NCBI GenBank assembly: GCA_003538625.1
Contig: DPRR01000007.1
Coordinates: forward strand, 124,001-188,000
DNA from: Ignavibacteriales bacterium
Lineage (GTDB): Bacteria > Bacteroidota > Ignavibacteria > Ignavibacteriales > Ignavibacteriaceae
Direction of reading: 5' to 3'
DNA length: 64,000 nt
Position 1 is the stretch's first letter. Every line of letters starts with the position of its first letter. Under the pieces are notes generated by a model. It was not told the origin of the DNA. It did not search any database and saw only the letters and a list, made by a program, of their open reading frames with translations. Made by a program: the position numbers and the translations under genes. Below, piece by piece: positions 31,044 through 39,641 of this stretch.

Positions 31044-32792
31044 TTACTTCACTATGGTTTTCCATCCCATTTTTGAAAGATTGAAATAAATAATTGCTAT
31101 TGAGACAACTGCAATAATTAAATAAATTATAAAATCTTTAAACTCACCAAAAATTAATTTTCCGGTACCGAATAAAATCGAATAAACTAAAATAACTCCT
31201 ATTAACCAGTTAATAAATAACCTAAAAAATCCGGAATCACTTTCAACCTCCGGTAATTTAGATGAAATTCTTTTCCACATTAAGCCGCCTGGGTGAATTT
31301 TTCTATAAAAAGAAATTAATACTTCTTCACTTGTTGGTTTTGTTAAAAAGGTAACAATAAGCCATACTAAAGTGGTAACCGGCACAATAATAAATAAGCT
31401 GTAAGGAAAAAGGATTCCAAAGTTTTTAAGTATTGGGAAAATAACAAATGGTGTTATCATTGCAGATATTTCTGACCAGGCATTTATCCTCCACCAAAAC
31501 CATCTTAAAATTAAAACCAAACCAACACCTGCACCGCATTCAATAATAAAAGCCCAGGCACCGGAAATTTTACTGATAAAAAGAGTTACAACTAAAGAAA
31601 CCATCATTAAAATAATTGTTGCTATTCGTGATGACAATACATAGTGTGATTCCGATTTGCCTTCGTTTAAAAATCTTTTATAAAAGTCGTTTATTATATA
31701 TGAAGTTCCCCAATTCAATTGTGTAGCAATTGTGCTCATATATGCTGCAAAAAACGCAGCAACTAATAACCCTTTTAATCCGGCCGGCAGAAAATCACGC
31801 ATCGCATATATAAAACCCATTCCTTTTTGAGCGTCTGCAAGTTCCGGATAAAGAACTAATGAAGCTAATCCAACCAATATCCAAGGCCATGGTCTAATTG
31901 CATAGTGAGCGATTTGAAAAAATAAGGTTGCAAACAAAGAATTTTTCTCATCTTTTGCTGACATCATTCTCTGGGCAACGTAACCGCCGCCGCCCGGTTC
32001 TGAACCCGGATACCAGGAAGCCCACCAGATGATTCCTATATAGGCAAGAAATGAAAATGCGGACATAGCTAATGTTCCTGCAGCAGATGGTACGTCTGAA
32101 ATTGTTGGGAAAAAATCGAAAACATATTCCGGAAGATTTTGCTTTAATCCTGCAACCCCGCCAACCTGAGGTGAATTAATAACTATAATTGCCAGAATAA
32201 TACAACCTATCATTGCAATAAAAAACTGAAATGCATCTGTGATGACAACACCCCATAATCCGGAGATGGCAGAATACAATGCGACTAAAATCATACATCC
32301 AAAAACGTAAATCATAATCACTGATTCATCTATACCGAACATCCCTTGCAAAATAGATGACATTGCTTTATTAACCCAGCCGATAATTATTACATTCATA
32401 AATAATCCCAGGTACAATGCCCTAAAGCCTCTTAAAAATCTTGCGGGTTTACCGGAATATCTTATCTCTGCAAATTCAGCTTCTGTCATAATTCCTGCTC
32501 TGCGCCATAATCTTGCAAAGAAAAACACGGTCAGCATTCCACCAAAAGCAAAGTTCCACCAAATCCAGTTTCCTGAAATTCCATTTTTTGCAACAAGTTC
32601 TGTAACTGCTAAAGGTGTGTCAGCAGCAAATGTGGTTGCTACCATCGAAATGCCTGCTAAATACCATGGTAAATTTCTTCCGGAAAGAAAGAAATCATTA
32701 GTACTTTTTCCGGCTCTTTTAGAATAGATTAAGGCAATTGAAACTGAAAAAATGAAATATGCAACAACGATTAAATAGTCTATTATTTCCAC
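31044..32792 (-). CDS. Sodium:solute symporter family transporter (1)
   Basis: A 582-residue inner-membrane SSS-family transporter with about 14-15 helices. DYLIVVAYFIFSVSIALIYSKRAGKSTNDFFLSGRNLPWYLAGISMVATTFAADTPLAV is the typical N-terminus. SSS proteins use sodium to take up sugars, amino acids, nucleosides or vitamins; the substrate cannot be deduced. It is notably Trp-rich around 255-270 (IIWWASWYPGSEPGGGGYVAQRM), which I have seen in a Bacteroidota subgroup annotated only as 'Na+:solute symporter'. It starts a run with the HAD gene, 130 bases after a second, unrelated SSS gene. Confidence 0.88.
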   Translation of the reverse strand: MEIIDYLIVVAYFIFSVSIALIYSKRAGKSTNDFFLSGRNLPWYLAGISMVATTFAADTPLAVTELVAKNGISGNWIWWNFAFGGMLTVFFFARLWRRAGIMTEAEFAEIRYSGKPARFLRGFRALYLGLFMNVIIIGWVNKAMSSILQGMFGIDESVIMIYVFGCMILVALYSAISGLWGVVITDAFQFFIAMIGCIILAIIVINSPQVGGVAGLKQNLPEYVFDFFPTISDVPSAAGTLAMSAFSFLAYIGIIWWASWYPGSEPGGGGYVAQRMMSAKDEKNSLFATLFFQIAHYAIRPWPWILVGLASLVLYPELADAQKGMGFIYAMRDFLPAGLKGLLVAAFFAAYMSTIATQLNWGTSYIINDFYKRFLNEGKSESHYVLSSRIATIILMMVSLVVTLFISKISGAWAFIIECGAGVGLVLILRWFWWRINAWSEISAMITPFVIFPILKNFGILFPYSLFIIVPVTTLVWLIVTFLTKPTSEEVLISFYRKIHPGGLMWKRISSKLPEVESDSGFFRLFINWLIGVILVYSILFGTGKLIFGEFKDFIIYLIIAVVSIAIIYFNLSKMGWKTIVK

Positions 32793-32922
32793 AATTACCT
32801 CTCTTGTAATATATCTGATCTACAATTGCGTGGGAGATATTTTTTATGATAATAAATATAAGGTATAGTTGTGAAAATGGACACTTAAACTTCTACAATT
32901 ATTTTGAAGCGACTTAAAAAAC

Positions 32923-34368
32923 TTAAAGTGAGCGCTGCTTTCTTGTGATTATTTCGAGCAGATTACCAATTAAAAGAGTTACACATACTCCAATCAAAAT
33001 AAACCACGTCCATGCAACAACTTTAAAAATGATAACAAAACTCATAACTATAATTGCTGATATAAATCCAACAATAGCATGATTCTGCTTAATTTTTTTA
33101 TTCGATAACCCAAGTAAAAATGTACCAAGTAATCCGCCATAAGTAAAAGATGCGATACTTAATGCCAACTCAACAACGGCTTTAGAACTCTCCATAAAAA
33201 TGAATGCAGAAAAGATTAACATAATTGCCCAAAATATTGTAAGCATTTTTGAAATCAGTAGATTCTTTTTTTCATCGATGGATTTTTTAAATGGCAGATA
33301 CAAATCTAACATTACCGATGAAGAAAGAGATGTAATTGATCCGGCAAGTGTTGAAAGAGCTGCGGCAAATAATCCTGCGATAATAATTCCCTTAACGCCC
33401 GACGGTAAAACTTCAATAATGAATTTAGGAAAAACTTCATCTGATTTAATATTCATTGAGCCATAATATGCATAGAGCAAAACGCCGACTACGAGGAACA
33501 AAGCAAATTGAAAAATTATAATTACCCCGGTTGTTATCAGTGCTTTTTTACTTTCTGCAAGATTTTTAGTGGCTAATAATCTTTGCACGATTAGTTGATC
33601 AGTGCCATGAGATGACATTGAAAGAAAAGCTCCGCCAATTAAACCGCTAAGCAAGGTATAAGGCTGAGAAAAAAACCCCGCCAATCCTTTATCAAAACCT
33701 AAATTTACAATACTAAGCTTGGATGAAATATTTTCAGCTGATAATATCCCGCCGAGGTTTCCGGAAATATTATTGATTAAAAAAATTCCTGCCAGTACTG
33801 CTCCACCGATATAGATAAACATTTGAATTGCATCAACCCAGATAACACCCTTTACTCCACCCGTAAATGTGTATAACAGGGCAACAGCGGCAATTATTAT
33901 GATTGCAACAATTGGAGAAATATCTAACATTAAATAGAGCGGTATTGCGGTTGCAAATAGCCTTACTCCGTCAGAGGCTGTTCGTGTAAATAAAAATGTT
34001 ACTGATGCTAATGAACGGGTTTTATTTCCAAATCTATTTTGAAGGTAAGAATAGGCAGTGGATAATTCTCCTTTATAATATGCGGGAAGAAAATACTGCG
34101 CAACAATAATTCTTCCAATCAGATATCCAAAAGTTAACTGAAGAAAATTCAGGTTAGTTAAATATGCAAGGCCCGGAATCGAAATAAACGTTAAAGTACT
34201 TGTTTCAGCAGCAACAATGGAAAAACTAATTACCCACCATGGAACTTCTTTTTTACCAACGAAATAATCTTTAACTGTTTTTTGTCTTCCCCCGATTATT
34301 TTTCCGAATGCGGTAATACCGATCAGGTACAAAATAATTATTGCATAGTCTAAAGCAGATACTTGCAA
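32923..34368 (-). CDS. Sodium:solute symporter family transporter (2)
   Basis: A 481-residue SSS transporter with about 13 helices: ALDYAIIILYLIGITAFGKIIGGRQKTVKDYFVGKKEVPWWVISFSIVAAETSTLTFISIPGLAYLTNL is classical SSS, and TGGVKGVIWVDAIQMFIYIGGA is the conserved helix-6 region. It is about 100 residues shorter than its neighbour and only distantly alike, so the pair is not a recent duplication. It begins 3 bases after the STAS gene and so belongs to the ligA transcript. Substrate unknown. Confidence 0.9.
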   Translation of the reverse strand: MQVSALDYAIIILYLIGITAFGKIIGGRQKTVKDYFVGKKEVPWWVISFSIVAAETSTLTFISIPGLAYLTNLNFLQLTFGYLIGRIIVAQYFLPAYYKGELSTAYSYLQNRFGNKTRSLASVTFLFTRTASDGVRLFATAIPLYLMLDISPIVAIIIIAAVALLYTFTGGVKGVIWVDAIQMFIYIGGAVLAGIFLINNISGNLGGILSAENISSKLSIVNLGFDKGLAGFFSQPYTLLSGLIGGAFLSMSSHGTDQLIVQRLLATKNLAESKKALITTGVIIIFQFALFLVVGVLLYAYYGSMNIKSDEVFPKFIIEVLPSGVKGIIIAGLFAAALSTLAGSITSLSSSVMLDLYLPFKKSIDEKKNLLISKMLTIFWAIMLIFSAFIFMESSKAVVELALSIASFTYGGLLGTFLLGLSNKKIKQNHAIVGFISAIIVMSFVIIFKVVAWTWFILIGVCVTLLIGNLLEIITRKQRSL

Positions 34369-34371
34369 ATA

Positions 34372-34716
34372 CTATTTTCCCAACTCAATTAATGCATGCT
34401 CAACCGTATCAGTAACAGGAAGTACTCTGTCTAGCTGAGTAATTTTAATTAATGTCCGCACTTTTTCTGAAGGGGCAGCAAGTCTTATCTTTCCTTCGTT
34501 TGCAGATACAATTCTATTGGCTACAAGTATTGCACTTAATCCGGAACTATCGCAGCTTTCAACTTCGCTAAGATCTATTATAAGTTTATTTACACCTTCA
34601 ACTTTAAGTATCATTGTAAACTCACCTTTAAGCAATCCCGAAATACTTGTATCCAGGCGTTTTTCGTTCAATTTAAAAACCGTAATATCCCCAACTCGTT
34701 TTGTTTCAAAATTCAT
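34372..34716 (-). CDS. STAS-domain anti-sigma factor antagonist
   Basis: 114 residues of a single STAS domain, as in SpoIIAA/RsbV. The phosphorylation site is intact: IIDLSEVESCDSSGLSAILVANRI, with DSSG at 56-59. In the family a switch kinase phosphorylates this Ser; the unphosphorylated form binds the kinase/anti-sigma protein and releases its target. No kinase or phosphatase lies next to it. It is the shortest link between the GT9-like gene (9 bases upstream) and the symporter (3 bases downstream). Confidence 0.9.
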   Translation of the reverse strand: MNFETKRVGDITVFKLNEKRLDTSISGLLKGEFTMILKVEGVNKLIIDLSEVESCDSSGLSAILVANRIVSANEGKIRLAAPSEKVRTLIKITQLDRVLPVTDTVEHALIELGK

Positions 34717-34725
34717 ATTATTGCC

Positions 34726-35256
34726 TTAAAACATTTTTAAACAATTTAAAAAATTACTGTACGATTTATCTGATTCAATATCGTTATTTGCTATTTGAAA
34801 ATTATAAAATTTATCCGCGCCTTTTTTTGCAAAGCCGATTCTTATCCTGGTGTTAACAAGATTTGAAACATAACTGTAAAACAGATCATCTTTTCTGTTC
34901 AGGTCTATAACACCGTCAAACTTCATGTCAGATAATTTCTTAATAAATTTAGCTGATGGGAGATCAAGTCTGTTTAGATCAGCAATCCCGAACTCAGTTG
35001 CTTTACTTCTGAATTTTGCAGGAAGCAGACTTATGCGATAATCTCTCGTAATAATTTTAATAGATTTATTAAGATGCTCAAGATGATCTAAAACAACATA
35101 ACTCGCTCTAAAATCTTTTTCATCCTCCGGCATTAAAATTAAAAATGAACCGGATCTTCTGAGCGTTTCTGAAAAATCCTGTTCATTTAAAACAAGATTT
35201 TTAAGCTGCCGTGAAATTAAAAAACGCGAAATGTTATCTTTAATTAATTCAATCAT
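34726..35256 (-). CDS. Unrecognised protein resembling a lone GT9 N-terminal domain
   Basis: A 176-residue soluble protein. It resembles the N-terminal domain of family 9 glycosyltransferases (heptosyltransferases): SGSFLILMPEDEKDFRASYVVLDHLEHLNKSIKIITRDY, then DMKFDGVIDLNRKDDLFYSYVSNLVNTRIRIGFAKKGADKFYNFQI (family: YD.VIDL......A.L...R.GF......Y......). The family's second, nucleotide-sugar-binding domain is missing and no frame past the stop restores it. It may be a decayed or regulatory relative. It is tightly packed, 2 bases after ligA and 9 before the STAS gene, which argues that it is a kept, functional gene. Confidence 0.65.
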   Translation of the reverse strand: MIELIKDNISRFLISRQLKNLVLNEQDFSETLRRSGSFLILMPEDEKDFRASYVVLDHLEHLNKSIKIITRDYRISLLPAKFRSKATEFGIADLNRLDLPSAKFIKKLSDMKFDGVIDLNRKDDLFYSYVSNLVNTRIRIGFAKKGADKFYNFQIANNDIESDKSYSNFLNCLKMF

Positions 35257-35258
35257 AA

Positions 35259-37283
35259 CTATTTAATTTCTTCTAGCAATTTAAGAAATGTGGTTTCATC
35301 TAATATTTTTACTCCCAGCGATTGTGCTTTGGTTAATTTAGATCCGGCTTTTTCTCCGGCAACCACATAATCAGTGTTTTTACTTACACTGGCTGATACT
35401 TTTCCGCCAAGTTTAATTATTCTTGCACCCGCTTCTTCCCTGGACATTGTAGAAAGTGCTCCGGTCAAAACAAAAGTTTTATCAGTTAAAGCTGATTGTA
35501 TAATTTCTTTTTTTTCTGATATAAAATTTAATCCCGAATTACGTAATTCTTCAATCAATTTAATATTCTTTTTATCAGAGAAGAACTGTTTAATGCTTTT
35601 ACTTATACTTGGTCCAATTTCATAAATGGCAGAAATATCATCTTCTGTAGCTGCAATAATATCATCAATAGAATTAAAATACGCAGTAATTTTTTGTGCC
35701 GCACCCGAACCTACATATCTTATTCCAAGTGCAAATAGTACTTTAGAAAAAGGCTGAGATTTACTTTTTTCTATTGCCTGCAAAAGATTATCAATACTTT
35801 TTTCACCTAATCTTTCAATCTTAATTAATTCGGCACGTCTGTTTTTTAGTTTATAAATATCAGAAAAATGTTTTATAAAACCTTTATCAACAAAAAGATC
35901 AACAAGTGCATCACCAAGTCCTTCAATATCCATAGCCCCGCGTGATGCAAAATGAATTATTCTTCCCTTTATTTGTGCTGAACATTCCGGATTTTCACAA
36001 TAAAAAGCTACTTCATTTTCAGGTTTAAATATTTTTGATCCGCATACAGGACATTTATCCGGTGGAATTGTTTGACTGCTTCTCTTCGGTCTTTCACTTA
36101 GTACAACAGAAACAACTTTTGGAATTACATCGCCGCCTTTTTCCAATACAACTGTATCGCCGACTCTTATATCCTTGCGCTGTATTTCATCAAAGTTGTG
36201 AAGAGTAGCACGGCTTATTGTTGAACCAGCTAATTTAATTGGCTCCAGCTCTGCAACGGGTGTTATTGCACCGGTTCTTCCCACCTGCCAGGTTATATCA
36301 TTAAGTTTTGTAAAAGCCTGTTTGGCTTTAAACTTATAAGCAACAGCCCAACGCGGCGATTTGGCAATACTTCCTAATATCTTTTGCTGACGTATTAAAT
36401 TTACTTTAATTACTGCTCCATCAATCTCATATTCAAGTGTATCGCGAATAGCTTCAAATTTATTACAAACCATTAAAACTTCATCAATACTTTTGCAAAC
36501 TTTATAATGAGGATTAACAGTAAATCCAAGCTTACTTAATAATTTCAAATTTTCTTCCTGCGATTGAAATTCTTCATCCAAGCTGATAAGTGAATAAAGA
36601 AACACCTGTAACTTTCTTTCTGAAACAATTTTCGGATCTTGCAACTTTAATGTACCTGCTGTTGAGTTTCGCGGATTTGCAAAAAGTTTTTCGCCTTTAT
36701 TTTCACGCTGTTTGTTCAATCCTTCAAAATCTGCAATGCGCATATATACTTCGCCGCGAACTTCAAAATTTTTCAGTTTGTATTTTTTTTCTTTAGCTAA
36801 ATCAATAGTCAAAGGAAGTGAGCGGATCGTTTTAATGTTATTTGTAATTTCCTCTCCAATAATTCCATCACCCCGGGTAGCGGCTGTTCTTAAAATTCCA
36901 TCCACATAATTAATACTTACGGAAGCACCATCTATTTTAAGCTCAACAACATATTCTACTTGTTCCGAATCGGATAAACTTTCCTTAACTCTCCGATCAA
37001 AATCAAACAGGTCCTGCTCATCATAAGTGTTTGCAAGACTAAGCATTGGGATCTTATGTTTTACGGGGTTGAATTCTTTTGTAAGATCTTTTCCTACTCT
37101 TTGAGTGGGAGAATCAGGCGTAATTAAATCAGGATTTTCGCTTTCAAGTTTTTCTAATTCCTTAACAAGTTTATCGTAATCTTCATCGCTTATAACCGGC
37201 TGTGTTAAAACATAATAATTATAATCGTGCTTAATTATTTGTTCTCTAAGCTGCTTAATTTTTTTTTCAACTGAAGATGACAT
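35259..37283 (-). CDS. ligA: NAD-dependent DNA ligase LigA
   Basis: Seals nicks in replication and repair using NAD. 674 residues in standard order: Ia and adenylation domains with the adenylated Lys116 in ELKIDGASV, an OB fold, a Cys4 zinc finger (CPVCGSKIFKPENEVAFYCENPECSAQ), helix-hairpin-helix repeats (RLGEKSIDNLLQAIEKSK), and a C-terminal BRCT domain (DKTFVLTGALSTMSREEAGARIIKLGGKVSASVSKNTDYVVAG). It begins 3 bases after the RodZ-like gene, in one transcript. Essential in most bacteria, so the run from 40895 downward carries a vital gene. Confidence 0.98.
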   Translation of the reverse strand: MSSSVEKKIKQLREQIIKHDYNYYVLTQPVISDEDYDKLVKELEKLESENPDLITPDSPTQRVGKDLTKEFNPVKHKIPMLSLANTYDEQDLFDFDRRVKESLSDSEQVEYVVELKIDGASVSINYVDGILRTAATRGDGIIGEEITNNIKTIRSLPLTIDLAKEKKYKLKNFEVRGEVYMRIADFEGLNKQRENKGEKLFANPRNSTAGTLKLQDPKIVSERKLQVFLYSLISLDEEFQSQEENLKLLSKLGFTVNPHYKVCKSIDEVLMVCNKFEAIRDTLEYEIDGAVIKVNLIRQQKILGSIAKSPRWAVAYKFKAKQAFTKLNDITWQVGRTGAITPVAELEPIKLAGSTISRATLHNFDEIQRKDIRVGDTVVLEKGGDVIPKVVSVVLSERPKRSSQTIPPDKCPVCGSKIFKPENEVAFYCENPECSAQIKGRIIHFASRGAMDIEGLGDALVDLFVDKGFIKHFSDIYKLKNRRAELIKIERLGEKSIDNLLQAIEKSKSQPFSKVLFALGIRYVGSGAAQKITAYFNSIDDIIAATEDDISAIYEIGPSISKSIKQFFSDKKNIKLIEELRNSGLNFISEKKEIIQSALTDKTFVLTGALSTMSREEAGARIIKLGGKVSASVSKNTDYVVAGEKAGSKLTKAQSLGVKILDETTFLKLLEEIK

Positions 37284-37286
37284 TTA

Positions 37287-38183
37287 CTACTGATCTATTT
37301 TGGGTGGTGCGTTTAAATATAATAATCCGGATTTATCTAACTTAAAATGTCTTACGGAACCCGTTCGCCCGGCAAAATCCACAGCTTTATTATTTAACTG
37401 CAAACTTACACCGCCGGAATTACCAACCGTTGCTTTAAATTCTCTTATTGCCGCAACAGTATGTTTTGAGTTAGGAGATAAAGTAAATTCAACATTGCGT
37501 GTGTTATCCAAAAATACATTAATCCAGGTGGTCTCTTTAGCGTAAAAAGTAAGATAAAGACTATCTGACGAAGCGGGAATAATTGTTGAATCATCATTAA
37601 CCTGTCCGGCAGGCTCCTCTTCTACATACCGTTGATCATCCTGTTTAATTACTTCCTCAATCGGAGTTTCTTCAACTATTATTTTATCAGCTTTATGAAA
37701 TACAAAAAAATACAATAGCGCAGCTATAATAATTAACCCGACTCCGACCAGCCCAAAAATCATTAATTGATTATTAGCTTTACTTTCATCCTCGGGAGAT
37801 TTATGTTTTTGAACATCAACATAGGATTTTAATGGCGCCGTCGGTTTTGTATTTTCTTTTGGTATCTCAGGCTTAGATGATTCGGGTTGGCGCACCTCTT
37901 TTTGTTTTACTTCTTCTACCGGGATTTGCGGGTTAGGATCATAATCCCTTCCATCTTTTGCAGCTTCATATTTTTTTAGTGTAATATTTTCATCAAGCCC
38001 GATTGTCTTTGCAAATTGTTTAACAAAAGCTTTAACATAAAGTTCTGGCAGAAAAGAAAAATTACCCTGATCGATTGCCTCAAGAAATTTTAGGTCAATC
38101 CTAGTTTTAGCTGCCATCTGTTGAAGAGATAAACCACTTTTTTCTCTTTGGGCTCTTAATTCGTCTGCAAATTTATCAAGCAT
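37287..38183 (-). CDS. RodZ-like helix-turn-helix membrane protein
   Basis: 298 residues: an N-terminal XRE-type helix-turn-helix (LRAQREKSGLSLQQMAAKTRIDLKFLEAIDQGNFSFLPELYVKAFVKQFAKTIGL), a Pro/Lys-rich linker, one membrane helix (LMIFGLVGVGLIIIAALLYFFVF, about 143-165), and a DUF4115 domain outside (TTWINVFLDNTRNVEFTLSPNSKHTVAAIREFKATVGNSGGVSLQLNNK). That is the layout of RodZ, which ties MreB to the membrane to keep rod shape. It sits between rsmB and ligA. The name is given by architecture; the family also includes unstudied regulators. Confidence 0.85.
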   Translation of the reverse strand: MLDKFADELRAQREKSGLSLQQMAAKTRIDLKFLEAIDQGNFSFLPELYVKAFVKQFAKTIGLDENITLKKYEAAKDGRDYDPNPQIPVEEVKQKEVRQPESSKPEIPKENTKPTAPLKSYVDVQKHKSPEDESKANNQLMIFGLVGVGLIIIAALLYFFVFHKADKIIVEETPIEEVIKQDDQRYVEEEPAGQVNDDSTIIPASSDSLYLTFYAKETTWINVFLDNTRNVEFTLSPNSKHTVAAIREFKATVGNSGGVSLQLNNKAVDFAGRTGSVRHFKLDKSGLLYLNAPPKIDQ

Positions 38184-38201
38184 AATATTTTAAATAATTT
38201 G

Positions 38202-39641
38202 TTATTCAATTCTAACTAACTTGGCAGCAAATGCGCCATCCATTTGATGCTTTTGCGGAAGAGTTTGCACACATCCGTTTTCATCAACCAATGTATCTGC
38301 AACTTTACCTTTTGCAGATTCTAATTTAAAACCCGGGTTTTGTTCTAAAAACTTTTTAACCACTTCAAAATTTTCTTCCGGTTCTATAGAACAGGTGCTG
38401 TAAACCAATGCACCGCCGACTTTAACCAGACTGGCAGCTTTATTAATTAACTTTGTTTGAATCTCCGTCATATTTCTTAAATCAAAGATATCTTTTTTCC
38501 ATTTAATATCAGGTTTTTTGGAAAGTGTTCCCGTTCCTGAACACGGTACATCTGCAAGTACACGATCAAAGGGAGCCGATTCAAATTCCAGCGCATCACT
38601 TTCTATTGTAGTAACACAGGTTAAACCCAGTCTCTCATTATTTTTGCGAACTAATTTTAATCTTCCCTCATAACGGTCTATAGCTGTTATTTTACCGGTG
38701 TTATTCATAAGTGAACCAAGATAAGCAGTCTTGCCGCCGGGCGCCGCACACATATCAAGAACATTCATACCTGGATGCACATCAAGCAATCTTACAGCTA
38801 ATCCGGCGCTTTCATCCTGTATATTAAAATAACCTTTTGCATAATAATCCCATGCCGTAATGTTGGTTAGATTTTGTAATTGCAAAAATTCATTTAGAAA
38901 TTTTCCGGGACGATATTTAAGATTAACCTGTTCTAAAAGTGATCTGAACTCCTGCGGATTAGTTTTAATTGCATTTACTCTTAAAGTAAGATAAGGTTTT
39001 TCATTATTTGCATTTAATAATTTTTCCGTTTCTTCCCTGCCAAATCTCTCAAGATAGCGTTTAACCATCCATGCCGGATGTGAATAATATGCACTTAAAT
39101 ATCCCAATACATCCTCATTTGGATCAGGATATCTGATTGCATTTTTGCTTCTGATAATATTTCTAAGAATTGCATTTGTAAGATCGGCAGGTTTTTGTCC
39201 CTGCAGTTTTTTTACAAACTCAACTGCTTCATTTACAGCCGCATGATCCGGAATTCTATCTAAAAATAAAATCTGATAAAGTGCTACGCGTAAACCGTTT
39301 TTAAGATTTGGAATTGCTTTAGAAAATTGCCCTTTATAAAATCCATTCAGAATCCAGTCCAATCTTCCCTGCCATCTTGTTACACCATGAACAATTTCAT
39401 AAAGAAGTGCTTTGTCCGGTCCATTCAACTCGGCATTTCTTAATTCATTATCTAAAAGTTTTTCAAGATACGCATCTGTACGTTCTACACGATTAAGAAT
39501 TTTGACTGCAAGTCCACGAACACCTTGATACAAATCAATAACTTTATGCTCTTCAAGATGTGTAGTGCTTTTTTGTTCAGGGTTCTGCTCCTCAAATTCA
39601 TTAATATTTTGTTCTGTATTTTGATCAGTATTTTCTTCCAA
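38202..39641 (-). CDS. rsmB: 16S rRNA (cytosine-C5)-methyltransferase RsmB
   Basis: Methylates C967 of 16S rRNA. 479 residues: a NusB-like RNA-binding N-terminal domain (GVRGLAVKILNRVERTDAYLEKLLDNEL ... LRVALYQILFLDRIPDHAAVNEAVEFVK), then a SAM-dependent fold with VLDMCAAPGGKTAYLG and both Cys of the RNA m5C family (ADVPCSGTGTLSKKPDIKW and YSTCSIEPEEN). A charged ~40-residue tail precedes the domain. The start codon is TTG, directly after the upstream stop, with AGAGG 7 bases before it, so translation is probably coupled. No in-frame ATG lies before the domain. Confidence 0.95.
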   Translation of the reverse strand: MEENTDQNTEQNINEFEEQNPEQKSTTHLEEHKVIDLYQGVRGLAVKILNRVERTDAYLEKLLDNELRNAELNGPDKALLYEIVHGVTRWQGRLDWILNGFYKGQFSKAIPNLKNGLRVALYQILFLDRIPDHAAVNEAVEFVKKLQGQKPADLTNAILRNIIRSKNAIRYPDPNEDVLGYLSAYYSHPAWMVKRYLERFGREETEKLLNANNEKPYLTLRVNAIKTNPQEFRSLLEQVNLKYRPGKFLNEFLQLQNLTNITAWDYYAKGYFNIQDESAGLAVRLLDVHPGMNVLDMCAAPGGKTAYLGSLMNNTGKITAIDRYEGRLKLVRKNNERLGLTCVTTIESDALEFESAPFDRVLADVPCSGTGTLSKKPDIKWKKDIFDLRNMTEIQTKLINKAASLVKVGGALVYSTCSIEPEENFEVVKKFLEQNPGFKLESAKGKVADTLVDENGCVQTLPQKHQMDGAFAAKLVRIE

